The notes below the pieces were generated by a model. The model did not search any database. It saw nothing but the letters and a program-made list of their open reading frames with translations, and was not told the DNA's origin. This document shows positions 1-7,998 of a DNA stretch of 64,000 nucleotides, piece after piece. The position numbers and the translations under genes are program-made. The DNA is from Candidatus Flexifilum affinis (GTDB taxonomy: Bacteria > Chloroflexota > Anaerolineae > Aggregatilineales > Phototrophicaceae). The stretch covers positions 124,001 through 188,000 of the forward strand of contig JADJPJ010000093.1 in the NCBI GenBank assembly GCA_016713325.1. The letters run 5' to 3'. Positions within the stretch are counted from its first letter, which is position 1. Every line of letters starts with the position of its first letter.

Positions 1-2
1 TT

Positions 3-647
3 CAAGCCGGGTTGTATGCCATCCTCGACGATGCCTACCCGCTGAGCAAGCAGGAGATCGCCGGGCTATACGAGCAGAGCCGCATGCTGAGCCGGCTGGT
101 CAACGATCTGTTCGAGCTGACCCAGGTGGACAGCAAACAGCTTCCGCTGGAACTGAAGCCGTTGGATCTGACGCGGTCCATCGAGGATTTCGTCGCGCCC
201 TTCCGTATCGTCGCCGAAAGCATGGGCATCGACTTCCAGGTGAAAACAGCGCCTGGCGTGCCCGTCGTCCTGGCCGACCAGAGCCGCATCAACCAGATCA
301 TCCACAATCTGCTCAGCAACGCCCTGCGCCACACGCCTGAAGAGGGCAGGATCACCGTCGAGGTGTGCCGCGCCGCCGCGTCGGACGACGTGGAGATCGC
401 CGTCATCGACACCGGTGACGGCATCACCGCCGAACATCTGCCGCACGTCTTCGAGCGCTTCTACCGCGGCGACTATGGCCGCAGCCGCGATCAGGGCGGC
501 ACCGGCCTGGGGCTGGCCGTCGCCCGGGCACTGGCCGAAGCCCACCACGGCACACTCGACGCCTTCAGCGAGGGCATCCCCGGCAAAGGCGCGACCTTCA
601 TCCTGCGCCTGCCGGCAGGCCCGGCACGCCTGCCCTCCGCGACCTGA
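3..647 (+). CDS. Sensor histidine kinase, C-terminal part (5' end outside window)
   Basis: The reading frame is open to the left edge, so the start, sensor region and the phospho-accepting His box lie upstream. What remains begins in the second helix of a HisKA dimerisation domain (LVNDLFELTQVD), followed by a complete HATPase_c domain: N box NQIIHNLLSNALRHTP, G1 box DTGDGI, F box FERFYRGD and G2 box GGTGLGLAVARAL. The protein should autophosphorylate and pass phosphate to a response regulator, probably encoded upstream out of view. It ends with a short Pro/Ala-rich tail. Family assignment is secure; the signal sensed cannot be judged. Confidence 0.93.
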   Translation, partial: QAGLYAILDDAYPLSKQEIAGLYEQSRMLSRLVNDLFELTQVDSKQLPLELKPLDLTRSIEDFVAPFRIVAESMGIDFQVKTAPGVPVVLADQSRINQIIHNLLSNALRHTPEEGRITVEVCRAAASDDVEIAVIDTGDGITAEHLPHVFERFYRGDYGRSRDQGGTGLGLAVARALAEAHHGTLDAFSEGIPGKGATFILRLPAGPARLPSAT

Positions 648-660
648 GCCAAGTCGGTCG

Positions 661-715
661 CGAACGGGCGGTCCACGAACGGGCGGTCCACGAACGGGCG
701 GTTCACGAACCGCCC
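661..715. repeat. Three 15-bp tandem repeats ending in a hairpin
   Basis: The unit CGAACGGGCGGTCCA occurs at 661-675 and 676-690, and with one change (GGTTCA) at 691-705. The last unit continues into GAACCGCCC, forming the inverted repeat GGGCGGTTC-AC-GAACCGCCC. It sits 14 bases after the kinase stop and may act as a transcript end. The 12-mer GGCGGTTCACGA also ends one arm of the MITE-like element at 13380-13716. Confidence 0.8.
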
Positions 716-790
716 CTACCACGCCATGATGACCCTTCCTAAGCGATCAGGGAATTTGATGCGTTTGCCCTGAATCTCCACCCCCAAAAG

Positions 791-819
791 TTGACAGCGC
801 CCGAAACCGGTGTTATGTT
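791..819 (+). promoter_or_regulatory. Sigma70-type promoter of the LacI-family gene
   Basis: TTGACA at 791-796, a 17-base spacer and TATGTT at 814-819. A perfect inverted repeat overlaps the -10 box. The promoter lies about 75 bases ahead of the chosen LacI start. Confidence 0.65.
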
Positions 820-830
820 ATGGTTAACAT
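815..830. promoter_or_regulatory. Operator-like palindrome overlapping the -10 box
   Basis: ATGTTA-TGGT-TAACAT is a perfect 6+4+6 inverted repeat. Its position over the -10 box and the following LacI-family gene suggest autoregulation, where bound repressor would block RNA polymerase. The central bases lack the CG typical of many LacI operators, so the match is by symmetry and position only. Confidence 0.55.
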
Positions 831-894
831 ATCGGTTGCGGGCGCCTCGCCCGCATTGAGACGGCTTTCTAGAAATTCTTTATGGCGACCCTCT

Positions 895-1920
895 ATGGCG
901 ACCATTGAAGATGTCGCAAAACGCGCCGGCGTCTCTGCGATGACCGTGTCGCGTGTCCTGAACAATTCGGGCTATATTGGGGAAAAGACCCGTGAAAAGG
1001 TCGAGTTGGCCATAGCCGAACTCGGCTATGTGCCCAATGCCCTGGCGCGGAGTCTGCGCTTCAAGACCACCCATACAGTGGCGCTGGTCCTGACCGACAT
1101 CACCAATTCGTATTTCACCACCGTGGCGCGCGGCGTCGAAGACATGGCCAACGCCCGCGACTTCACGGTCATGTTCGCCAATACCGACGAATCGCCCGAC
1201 AAAGAGATGAAGTACCTGAGCGTGCTGGCGCAGAAGCAGGTCGACGGCGTGCTGCTCGTCCCTGCCTTCTCGTCGCCGGACCCGATCACCTTCCTCAGGG
1301 CGCGCGGCATCCCCGTCGTGGTCCTCGATCGCCGCATCCCCGGCGTGTCCGTCGACACCGTGCGCACGGACTCGGTTCGCGGCGCCTATCAGCTCACCCG
1401 ACATCTGCTCGACCAGGGCCACCGGCGCATCGCGCTGCTGACCGGCCCGGCCGAGATCTCGACCTCGACCGACCGCGTGGCCGGTTACAAGCAGGCCCTC
1501 TTCGAAGCCGGACTGGGCGAAGAGGATGCCATTGTCCGGGGCGGCAGCTACACCATGGACAGCGGCTATGAGCAGGCGGAGTGGGCGCTGGCGCAGAAAC
1601 CAATGCCGACCGCGCTCTTTGCGGGCAACAACTTCATCGCCATCGGCGTCCTGCGGGCGCTGCGCGATCGCGGAGTGCGTGTGCCGGAGCGGATGTCGGT
1701 CGTCTCGTTCGACGATCTGCCTCATCAGTCGGCGGTCGAGCCGTTCCTGACGGTGGTCAGCCAGCCCGCCTACGAGATCGGCGCGCAGGCGACTGCCCGG
1801 CTGTTCGATCTCCTCGGCGGCAAAGCGGGCGATGAACCGATCGATCTGGTCCTGCCCGCCGAAATGATCGTCCGGCGATCCAGCGGCGCGCCCAGACGGG
1901 TCCGGGTTCGCGCCCCGTAG
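895..1920 (+). CDS. LacI-family transcriptional regulator
   Basis: A 341-residue LacI/GalR-type regulator. The start at 895 gives the canonical N-terminus MATIEDVAKRAGVSAMTVSRVLN, the LacI helix-turn-helix and hinge, followed by a periplasmic-binding-like sugar effector domain (HTVALVLTDITNSYF, about residues 60-335). In-frame starts further upstream would add an unrelated leader. A good promoter and a palindromic operator precede it. Downstream, on the same strand, are an aldo/keto reductase, FGGY kinase and GatD-like dehydrogenase, which it probably controls in response to a sugar or polyol. The exact effector is unknown. Confidence 0.93.
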   Translation: MATIEDVAKRAGVSAMTVSRVLNNSGYIGEKTREKVELAIAELGYVPNALARSLRFKTTHTVALVLTDITNSYFTTVARGVEDMANARDFTVMFANTDESPDKEMKYLSVLAQKQVDGVLLVPAFSSPDPITFLRARGIPVVVLDRRIPGVSVDTVRTDSVRGAYQLTRHLLDQGHRRIALLTGPAEISTSTDRVAGYKQALFEAGLGEEDAIVRGGSYTMDSGYEQAEWALAQKPMPTALFAGNNFIAIGVLRALRDRGVRVPERMSVVSFDDLPHQSAVEPFLTVVSQPAYEIGAQATARLFDLLGGKAGDEPIDLVLPAEMIVRRSSGAPRRVRVRAP

Positions 1921-1994
1921 GTCGCAAGTGTCGCACTCACCTGGAGCAACCTCTGTTCCGCACATTATCTGACTTGCAGTTCAGGAGCAAGGCA

Positions 1995-3017
1995 ATGAAC
2001 GATCTCGCAGCAGGCAGCGAACTGGCGGCCCGGGTACCGCAGAGAAAACTGGCGACCGGGGCCTCGATGCCCGCCATCGGCCTGGGCACCTTCGGTTCCG
2101 ACCACTATACCGCCGATATGGTCGCCGACGCCGTGCGCGGCGCCATTGCCGCCGGCTACCGCCACATCGACTGCGCGGCGGTCTACGGCAACGAACGCTC
2201 GGTGGGCGCGGCCATTCGCGATGCGATCGCCGCCGGCATCCCGCGCGAATCGCTGTGGATCACCTCCAAGCTGTGGAACGACAAACACGCCGAGGCCGAC
2301 GTCATCCCCGCCTTCGAGCAGTCGCTCAGCGACCTCGGGCTGGACTATCTCGACCTCTACCTGATCCACTGGCCATTCCCCAACTTTCACGCCCCCGGCG
2401 TCGACGTCCACTCGCGCGATCCGCACGCCAAACCCTACATCCACGAGAACTTCATGAAGACGTGGCGGCAGCTCGAAAAGCTGGTGGAAAGCGGGCGCGT
2501 CCGCCACATCGGCACGTCGAACATGACCATCCCCAAGCTGAAGCTGCTGCTGCGCGACGCAGCCATCCGTCCCGCCGCCAACGAAATGGAGCTGCATCCG
2601 CATTTCCAGCAGCCGGAGCTGTTCCGCTTTGTGCAGGAACAAGGCATCGTGCCGATCGGCTTCTCGCCCCTGGGCTCGCCCTCGCGCCCGGAACGCGACC
2701 GCACGACCGACGACACCGTCGACATTGAAGACCCGGTCATCGTGGCCTGCGCCGAACGGCTCGGCGTGCATCCGGCGCTGGTCTGCATCAAGTGGGCGGC
2801 ACAGCGCGGGCAGGTACCTATCCCCTTCGCCGTCAAACCGCACCAGTACATCGCCAACCTGCGGGCCGTGGTCGAAGACCCGCTGACTGACGCCGAAATG
2901 GCGGCCATAGCCGGCATCGACCGGAACTGCCGGCTGATCAAGGGGCAGGTGTTCCTCTGGAAGGACGACCAGAGCTGGGAAGACCTGTGGGACGTCAGCG
3001 GCGAGATCGCTCCCTGA
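1995..3017 (+). CDS. Aldo/keto reductase (aldose reductase-like)
   Basis: A 340-residue single TIM-barrel AKR, expected to reduce an aldehyde or aldose with NAD(P)H in the cytoplasm. The catalytic tetrad is visible: Asp and Tyr in DCAAVYGNE, Lys in WITSKLWN and His in LIHWPF. The usual cofactor-binding K-S/T-x4-R-x2-N region reads KPHQYIANLRAV, so the canonical Arg position is altered and cofactor preference may differ. ATG 1995 follows an AGGAG at about 1983. It lies 74 bases after LacI and 10 bases before the FGGY kinase, so it is probably the first enzyme of that operon. The sugar substrate is inferred from context. Confidence 0.88.
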   Translation: MNDLAAGSELAARVPQRKLATGASMPAIGLGTFGSDHYTADMVADAVRGAIAAGYRHIDCAAVYGNERSVGAAIRDAIAAGIPRESLWITSKLWNDKHAEADVIPAFEQSLSDLGLDYLDLYLIHWPFPNFHAPGVDVHSRDPHAKPYIHENFMKTWRQLEKLVESGRVRHIGTSNMTIPKLKLLLRDAAIRPAANEMELHPHFQQPELFRFVQEQGIVPIGFSPLGSPSRPERDRTTDDTVDIEDPVIVACAERLGVHPALVCIKWAAQRGQVPIPFAVKPHQYIANLRAVVEDPLTDAEMAAIAGIDRNCRLIKGQVFLWKDDQSWEDLWDVSGEIAP

Positions 3018-3027
3018 GGATAAGGTC

Positions 3028-4572
3028 ATGAGCAGACGCTGCATCATCACCGTCGACTGCGGCACCTCCAGCACCAAGACAGCGCTCTGGGATGAAGCCG
3101 GCGCCCTGCTGGCGGAGACCAGCGCCGCCTATCGCGTCGAGCGCCCCGACCCGCTGTGGGCCGAGATCGACGCCGAAGCGTGGTGGCGCGCGCTCTGCGT
3201 CACCGTGCGCGAAGTCGTGGCGCGCGCCGGCCTGCAAGCGGACGACATCGCCGGCCTCGGCCTGGATGGCGTGGGCTGGACGCTGATCGCCGTCGACAAG
3301 GCCTGCACGCCGCTGACCCCGGCCATGATCTGGCTGGACCGCCGCGGCGAGGCGGAAGCGGCGGCCCTGCGGCATACGCCGGAGGCCGACGCGCTGGTGC
3401 GGCTGACCGCCAACCCGCTCGATGCCGCCTACATCACACCCAAGCTGCTCTGGCTCAAAAACCACCAGCCGGACCTCTTCGCCGACGCCCACGTCTTCCT
3501 GACGTGCAGCGGCTTTCTGACCGCGCGGCTGACCGGCGAATTCACCTGCGATCTCACCCAGGCCTACGGCTATCACTGCTTCGACATCGCCAACGCCCGC
3601 TGGGATGAAGCGGCGGCCGCTCTGCTCGGCATCCCGCTGGAAAAACTGCCTCCGATCCTCGCGCCCATGGACATCGCCGGCCATCTGACGCCCACTGCCG
3701 CCGCCGCGACCGGTCTGAAAGCCGGCATCCCGGTGATCGCCGGCTGTCTCGACGCCGCTTCCGGGGCGCTGGGCGCCGGGGTAACGCAGTTGGGTCAGAC
3801 CAACGAACAGGGCGGCCAGGCCGGCGGCTTCGCCATCAGCATCGATCATGTGGTGGTCGAACCGCAGTTGATCTTTTCGCATCACGTGCTGCCAGGACAG
3901 TACCTGCTCCAGGCCGGCACCGTCGGCGGCGGATCGCTCGGCTGGTTCCGCGACGTACTCGGTCAGGTCGAGGTCAGCGCGGCGGCTCTGCTCGATGCCA
4001 GTCCGTTCGAACTGTTCAGCACCCAGGCGGCGACTGCTCCACCAGGAGCCAACGGCCTGATCTGGCTGCCCTACATGGCCGGCGAGCGCACGCCCCTGTG
4101 GAGCAGCACCGCGCGCGGGGTACTGTTCGGCCTGAGCTACGCCAGCACGCGCGCCGACATCCTGCGGGCGCTGATGGAAGGCGCGGCCTTCGCCGTCTAC
4201 GACAACATGCGCCTCGCCGCCGAAAAAGGCGCGGTCATCCGCGAGTGTCTGGGGTCCGGCGGCGCCACCAGCAGCCCGGTCTGGTGCCAGATCAAGGCCG
4301 ACATCTACGGCGTGCCGTTTATCGTCGCGCGCCGGGCCGATGGCGGCGAAGGCGGTCACAGCCTGGGCATCTTCGCCATGACGGCCAGGGGCATCGGTCT
4401 GACCGACAATGCCGGCGCGCTGGTCGAGGCGCTCCTGCCCAACCGCCAGGTCTTCGAGCCTGTGCCGGAACGTCATGCGCTCTATCAGGAGCAGTTCGAG
4501 ATTTATCGCAGCATCTCGCGCAAGCTGCTGGACGACTTTGACCGTCTGGCCGCCCTGCGCGCCCGACCGTGA
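3028..4572 (+). CDS. FGGY-family carbohydrate kinase (xylulokinase-like)
   Basis: A 514-residue sugar kinase of the FGGY family, close to the usual 490-520. The N-terminal phosphate loop reads DCGTSSTK; the second actin-fold half carries GSGGATSSPVWCQIKADIYGVPF, the nucleotide and family signature region. The likely reaction is ATP-dependent phosphorylation of a ketose or polyol. Starting 10 bases after the reductase with a GAGGATAAGG ribosome-binding site, it is almost certainly cotranscribed with it. Together with the downstream GatD-like dehydrogenase it fits pentose or polyol catabolism; xylulose is a reasonable but unproven substrate. Confidence 0.88.
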   Translation: MSRRCIITVDCGTSSTKTALWDEAGALLAETSAAYRVERPDPLWAEIDAEAWWRALCVTVREVVARAGLQADDIAGLGLDGVGWTLIAVDKACTPLTPAMIWLDRRGEAEAAALRHTPEADALVRLTANPLDAAYITPKLLWLKNHQPDLFADAHVFLTCSGFLTARLTGEFTCDLTQAYGYHCFDIANARWDEAAAALLGIPLEKLPPILAPMDIAGHLTPTAAAATGLKAGIPVIAGCLDAASGALGAGVTQLGQTNEQGGQAGGFAISIDHVVVEPQLIFSHHVLPGQYLLQAGTVGGGSLGWFRDVLGQVEVSAAALLDASPFELFSTQAATAPPGANGLIWLPYMAGERTPLWSSTARGVLFGLSYASTRADILRALMEGAAFAVYDNMRLAAEKGAVIRECLGSGGATSSPVWCQIKADIYGVPFIVARRADGGEGGHSLGIFAMTARGIGLTDNAGALVEALLPNRQVFEPVPERHALYQEQFEIYRSISRKLLDDFDRLAALRARP

Positions 4573-4583
4573 ACGTATCTTCA

Positions 4584-4650
4584 CCTCACCCCTCAGTCCC
4601 CTCTCCATGTACATGGAGAGGGGAAGCCAAGAAGCGCAGCAGGGGTGAGG
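4584..4650. repeat. Nested inverted-repeat intergenic element, copy A
   Basis: Outer arms CCTCACCCCT (4584-4593) and AGGGGTGAGG (4641-4650) enclose inner arms CCCCTCTCC (4598-4606) and GGAGAGGGG (4615-4623) around the self-complementary ATGTACAT. A related element lies in reverse orientation at 49466-49532 and a one-arm copy at 34997-35036. It occupies the gap between the FGGY kinase and the dehydrogenase. Confidence 0.8.
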
Positions 4651-4733
4651 ATAGCCAGGTCCAGTGCTCGATGAGTTCGCGGACGTATCCTGAGCGAAGA
4701 CATTGAAGCGTTATCGAGGAAAAGAGGGTTGTC

Positions 4734-5768
4734 GTGAAAGCCGCTGTTCTGCAAAACAAACAGGTCATGACCTATGGGGATGAACCAGACCCGTCGGTGG
4801 AGGCCGGTCAGGTGCTGCTCAAGGTGCACGCAGCATCCATCTGCGGTTCGGATATCAGCCGTTTCGCCAAAGGCCACCGGATGTATCCCCTCATCCTGGG
4901 TCATGAAGTGGCGGGCGAGATCGTCTCAGTCGGCGAGGGCGTGAGCGGCGATCTGGTCGGCAAACACGCCGCAGTGATCCCGTTGGTGCCCTGCTTCACC
5001 TGCCCGCAGTGCCAGCGCGGCCTGTACTCGGCCTGCCGCAGCTATTCGTTCATCGGCTCGCGCCAGGCGGGCGGCTTCGCCGACTACGTAGCCATCCCGG
5101 CGCGCAACGCGCTGATCCTCCCGAACGACATGAAGGCCGAAGAAGCGGCGCTGATCGAGCCGTCGACGGTGGCGCGGCACATCCTCGACCTGGGCGATTT
5201 CCAGGCGGGGCAAACGGCGATCGTGCTGGGCGCGGGGTCCATCGGACTGATGGTGGTGCAGTGGCTGCGCATCCTGGGTGCGAAGACGATCATCGCCACC
5301 GACACAGTGGAAGCCAACCTGGAGATCGCCCGCAAAGTCGGCGCGCATGTGGCACTCAATCCGAAGACGACGGACGTGGTGGCCACCGTCAGGGAGCTGA
5401 CCGGCGACGGCGTCGATCTGGCCGTGGAGGCCGCCGGCTCACCCCAGGCGCTGGCGCAGACCATCCCGGCGACCCGCCCGCGCGGCACGATCGTACTGGG
5501 CGGCAATCAGCCGCTTGACGCCAGCCTGCCCATGCAGTTCGTCGAAGATTTGATGCGCAAGGAGTTGACGCTGCGCGGCTGCTTCATGTCGTACAGCGCG
5601 CCGTTCCCCGGTCACGAGTGGACCGACACGGTCGCGGCCATCGAAAACGGATCGCTCGACTTGCAGACCATGATCTCACACCGCGAACCGCTGGCCGATG
5701 TGGTCGGCATCTTCGAACGCATCACTCGTCACGAACTGGCCCACCAGAAGATCATCCTGCTGCCATAA
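4734..5768 (+). CDS. Zinc-dependent medium-chain dehydrogenase, GatD/sorbitol dehydrogenase-like
   Basis: A 344-residue MDR-family polyol dehydrogenase. Catalytic zinc ligands are in ICGSD and GHEVAGE; structural-zinc cysteines are in CFTCPQCQRGLYSAC; the Rossmann motif is VLGAGSIGLM. The stretches PLVPCFTCPQC, SFIGSRQAGGFADY and SYSAPFPGHEW closely resemble galactitol-1-phosphate 5-dehydrogenase (GatD). The expected reaction is NAD-dependent oxidation of a polyol or polyol phosphate to the ketose. The start is GTG with AAGAGGG upstream. A 161-base gap with a palindromic repeat separates it from the kinase, so it may have its own transcript while remaining in the same pathway. Confidence 0.88.
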   Translation: MKAAVLQNKQVMTYGDEPDPSVEAGQVLLKVHAASICGSDISRFAKGHRMYPLILGHEVAGEIVSVGEGVSGDLVGKHAAVIPLVPCFTCPQCQRGLYSACRSYSFIGSRQAGGFADYVAIPARNALILPNDMKAEEAALIEPSTVARHILDLGDFQAGQTAIVLGAGSIGLMVVQWLRILGAKTIIATDTVEANLEIARKVGAHVALNPKTTDVVATVRELTGDGVDLAVEAAGSPQALAQTIPATRPRGTIVLGGNQPLDASLPMQFVEDLMRKELTLRGCFMSYSAPFPGHEWTDTVAAIENGSLDLQTMISHREPLADVVGIFERITRHELAHQKIILLP

Positions 5769-5785
5769 ACGGGGAGAATGGATGG

Positions 5786-6382
5786 CTAGAAAATGGCCGT
5801 GATCAGGACGACGGTCATCAGCGCGCCCACCGCCCCGCCGGCGATTACCTGCGCGACGGTGTGACGGCGCAGGACCACGCGCGAGGCGCTGACGATCGGG
5901 ATCAGCGGGAAGAGGATCAACGCCGGCGTCGAGCCATAGATGACGCCGGTGACCACCACCGCCGTCGTGATGCTCATGGCGTGCATGCTGATCTGCCACA
6001 CCAGCGTGATCGCCAGCATGACCGTGATCTCGATCAGGCTGATCAGGGCGAACTGCGGCATCAGCGAGGCATTCATCAGCGAGAGGATCACCCAGGCAAG
6101 CGTAGAGCAGATGATGGTCAGCGCCATGGGGACATAGCGCTGCTTGCGTACGCGCACATGCACATCGGTGATGCGCCCCAGCGCGACCATGACGACGATG
6201 TACAGCGCCGGGATGATGCAGACCAGCACCGTGTACACCAGTGCCCAGGTGAGTGCCTCTTCGAGGGTATTTGCGGCGCGATAAGCGAGGGGAAAGGCCA
6301 GCACTCCCCAGACAACTGGAGGACTGAATACATCTGAGATAATCCGCGCCACTTTTAGGCGCATGGCTCCGCTTTGGTTCAT
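5786..6382 (-). CDS. PAP2-like integral membrane protein
   Basis: A 198-residue hydrophobic protein with about five to six membrane segments. VRVRKQRYVPMA resembles motif 1 (KxxxxxxRP), SMHAMS occupies the place of the PSGH motif, and SRVVLRRHTVAQVIAG resembles motif 3 (SRxxxxxHxxxD) but has Gln where the Asp is usual. It is therefore a divergent member of the phosphatidic-acid phosphatase superfamily, perhaps with reduced or altered activity on lipid or isoprenoid phosphates. A second ATG at 6364 is an alternative start. It converges with the dehydrogenase gene, 17 bases apart, and diverges from the next gene. Confidence 0.65.
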   Translation of the reverse strand: MNQSGAMRLKVARIISDVFSPPVVWGVLAFPLAYRAANTLEEALTWALVYTVLVCIIPALYIVVMVALGRITDVHVRVRKQRYVPMALTIICSTLAWVILSLMNASLMPQFALISLIEITVMLAITLVWQISMHAMSITTAVVVTGVIYGSTPALILFPLIPIVSASRVVLRRHTVAQVIAGGAVGALMTVVLITAIF

Positions 6383-6477
6383 TCGACCTCAAGCTACTGT
6401 TCAGTCTCATGTGAGTCTATCATAGGTTTCCGGGTTCTCTGGAATGTCGCGGTTAAGAAAGCGAGAATAAAACTCTC

Positions 6478-7080
6478 ATGAACGACCAGCTCAGCGGTCA
6501 ACTCGTCCTGGATTGGGCCATTCCGAAGTACGCGCAGGAAATGTTCTGGCTGGAATCGCCTTCCGGCGCGGTGCAAACCGAAGGCGTGCAGGGGCTGTTC
6601 ACACTGCCGGAGCCGGCCGACAGCCTGGTGCTGCGCTGGGGCGGCGCGGAGGGCCCAGCCCTGGCGAGGCTGGCCTGGCGCGTCGATTCGCTGGAATGGG
6701 ATGGCACAGTGCGCCTGGGGGGCTACATCGACGCCATGCATATCGCCCCGGCCGGAGAGGTGGATGGCGCGATCGTCGTCCTGCACCTGGGCGGCCAACC
6801 GCTCAAGCCGGGTGCCGCCCCCTATGTGGGCGGCGCGCAGCGGAAGAGCCTGCCCTACCAGACGCCCGGCTTCTTTGAGGGCATTGACGATGACACGGCG
6901 GAGAGCTTCAGCACCTGGCTCGCGGTCGACGACAGCCCCGTCCTGGCTTTGGCGCAGGATGCCCTGGTCAGTAAGCTGCGCGTCTGGTGCTTCGGCCGGC
7001 TGACGGCGGAAAAAGCGCGCTGGCATGAACGTTTCGCGCTGCCGCTGTGGCTGGGCGAGATGACGTTGTTCAACGTCTGA
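6478..7080 (+). CDS. Conserved-looking hypothetical protein
   Basis: A 200-residue soluble, acidic protein without signal peptide or membrane segment and with no family I recognise. It is rich in beta-strand-like stretches (LVLDWAIPKYAQEMFWLESPSG, split by turns), with several Trp and a C-terminal LPLWLGEMTLFNV. ATG 6478 is the only sensible start. It lies 95 bases from the divergent PAP2-like gene and 125 bases before the YceI-like gene. Codon use matches the neighbours, supporting a real gene. Confidence 0.6.
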   Translation: MNDQLSGQLVLDWAIPKYAQEMFWLESPSGAVQTEGVQGLFTLPEPADSLVLRWGGAEGPALARLAWRVDSLEWDGTVRLGGYIDAMHIAPAGEVDGAIVVLHLGGQPLKPGAAPYVGGAQRKSLPYQTPGFFEGIDDDTAESFSTWLAVDDSPVLALAQDALVSKLRVWCFGRLTAEKARWHERFALPLWLGEMTLFNV

Positions 7081-7205
7081 TTGGCCGTACGGAACGAATT
7101 TACAGACTGATAACAACCCTGAGAGGTCGCTGAATAAACCGTACCACCGTCCATTTTTAGGCCTATCATGGGGGTTATGGTCGTATTCAACGTGGAGTTT
7201 TCGGC

Positions 7206-7901
7206 ATGAATCGTAACGTCCGCATCGTTCTCGGTCTGATCATCGCGGTCGCGGTGGTTGGTGTTCTGGGCGCAGCGTATATTTTCATCAGCGGCGGAAG
7301 CGGCGAGGCCAGCCGTGAAACCGAAAGTGAGGCCGTCGAAGCGGCTGCCAGCGCGACTGTCTTCGAGATCGTGCCAGACGAATCGGAAGTTCGCTTCATG
7401 CTCGATGAAGATCTCCGCGGCGTTCGCACCACCGTCACCGGTCGCACCACCGATGTCGCCGGGCAGATTGCGGTCGATTTTGGCGCCCCTGCCAATACCG
7501 AGCTGGGCGAGATCACCGTCAACGTCCGCACGCTGCTGACCGACAATGAATTCCGCAACCGCGCCATTCGCGGGCAGATCCTTCAGTCGCAGCAGGACGA
7601 GTTCGAATTCGCGACGTTCACGCCCAGCACCGTCGAGGGCCTCCCGGAAACCGTCACCATGGGCGAGGCATTTACCTTCACCATCACCGGTGACTTCGCG
7701 CTCAAGGGCATCGCCAAGCCGGCCACCTTCACCGTGACCGTCACTCCGGAAAGCGAAGACCGGATCACCGGTACGGCCCAGGCGGTCGTCCTGCGCGCCG
7801 ACTACGGGCTGACCATCCCCAGCGTGCCCGGCGTCGCCAATGTCGAAGAAGAAGTGCAGTTGGAGATCGACTTTGTGGCCGTGCCGGCCGCGGCGGGCTA
7901 A
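7206..7901 (+). CDS. YceI-family lipid-binding-like protein, membrane anchored
   Basis: A 231-residue protein with an N-terminal hydrophobic segment (about residues 5-27, VRIVLGLIIAVAVVGVLGAAYIF) that anchors or exports it, a low-complexity Glu/Ser/Ala linker, then a YceI-like beta-barrel (about 55-228). Family hallmarks are SEVRFMLDEDLRG, the ITVNVRTLLTDNEFRNRAIR stretch and the FALKGIAKPATFTVTV strand. YceI proteins bind polyisoprenoid or other amphiphiles outside the cytoplasm. GGAG precedes ATG 7206. A strong terminator follows 63 bases after the stop, suggesting a single-gene unit. Confidence 0.87.
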   Translation: MNRNVRIVLGLIIAVAVVGVLGAAYIFISGGSGEASRETESEAVEAAASATVFEIVPDESEVRFMLDEDLRGVRTTVTGRTTDVAGQIAVDFGAPANTELGEITVNVRTLLTDNEFRNRAIRGQILQSQQDEFEFATFTPSTVEGLPETVTMGEAFTFTITGDFALKGIAKPATFTVTVTPESEDRITGTAQAVVLRADYGLTIPSVPGVANVEEEVQLEIDFVAVPAAAG

Positions 7902-7920
7902 CCTGTCACACCATTCGTAG

Positions 7921-7940
7921 GGACAAGGCCTGCCTTGTCC
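7921..7940. repeat. 20-bp palindrome
   Basis: GGACAAGG-CCTG-CCTTGTCC is an 8+4+8 inverted repeat between the YceI-like stop and the terminator. It looks like one of the many palindromic intergenic elements in this genome. Confidence 0.7.
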
Positions 7941-7964
7941 GTCTTTGCCTAATCCATTCACAAA

Positions 7965-7998
7965 CGAGAGGGTTGCGGTCCAGCACCCTCTCGTTTTT
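7965..7998 (+). terminator. Rho-independent terminator of the YceI-like gene
   Basis: CGAGAGGGT (7965-7973) pairs with ACCCTCTCG (7985-7993), followed by TTTTT. The hairpin overlaps the stop codon of the convergent adenylation-domain gene and may weakly end that transcript too. Confidence 0.8.

Noticed and set aside
661-715. Possible CRISPR array
   Set aside because: The 15-bp units are directly adjacent without spacers; it is a simple tandem repeat.
7606-7616. Another ATTCGAAT-like operator (TTCGAATTC)
   Set aside because: It lies inside the YceI-like coding region and lacks the GCA flank, so it is probably chance.
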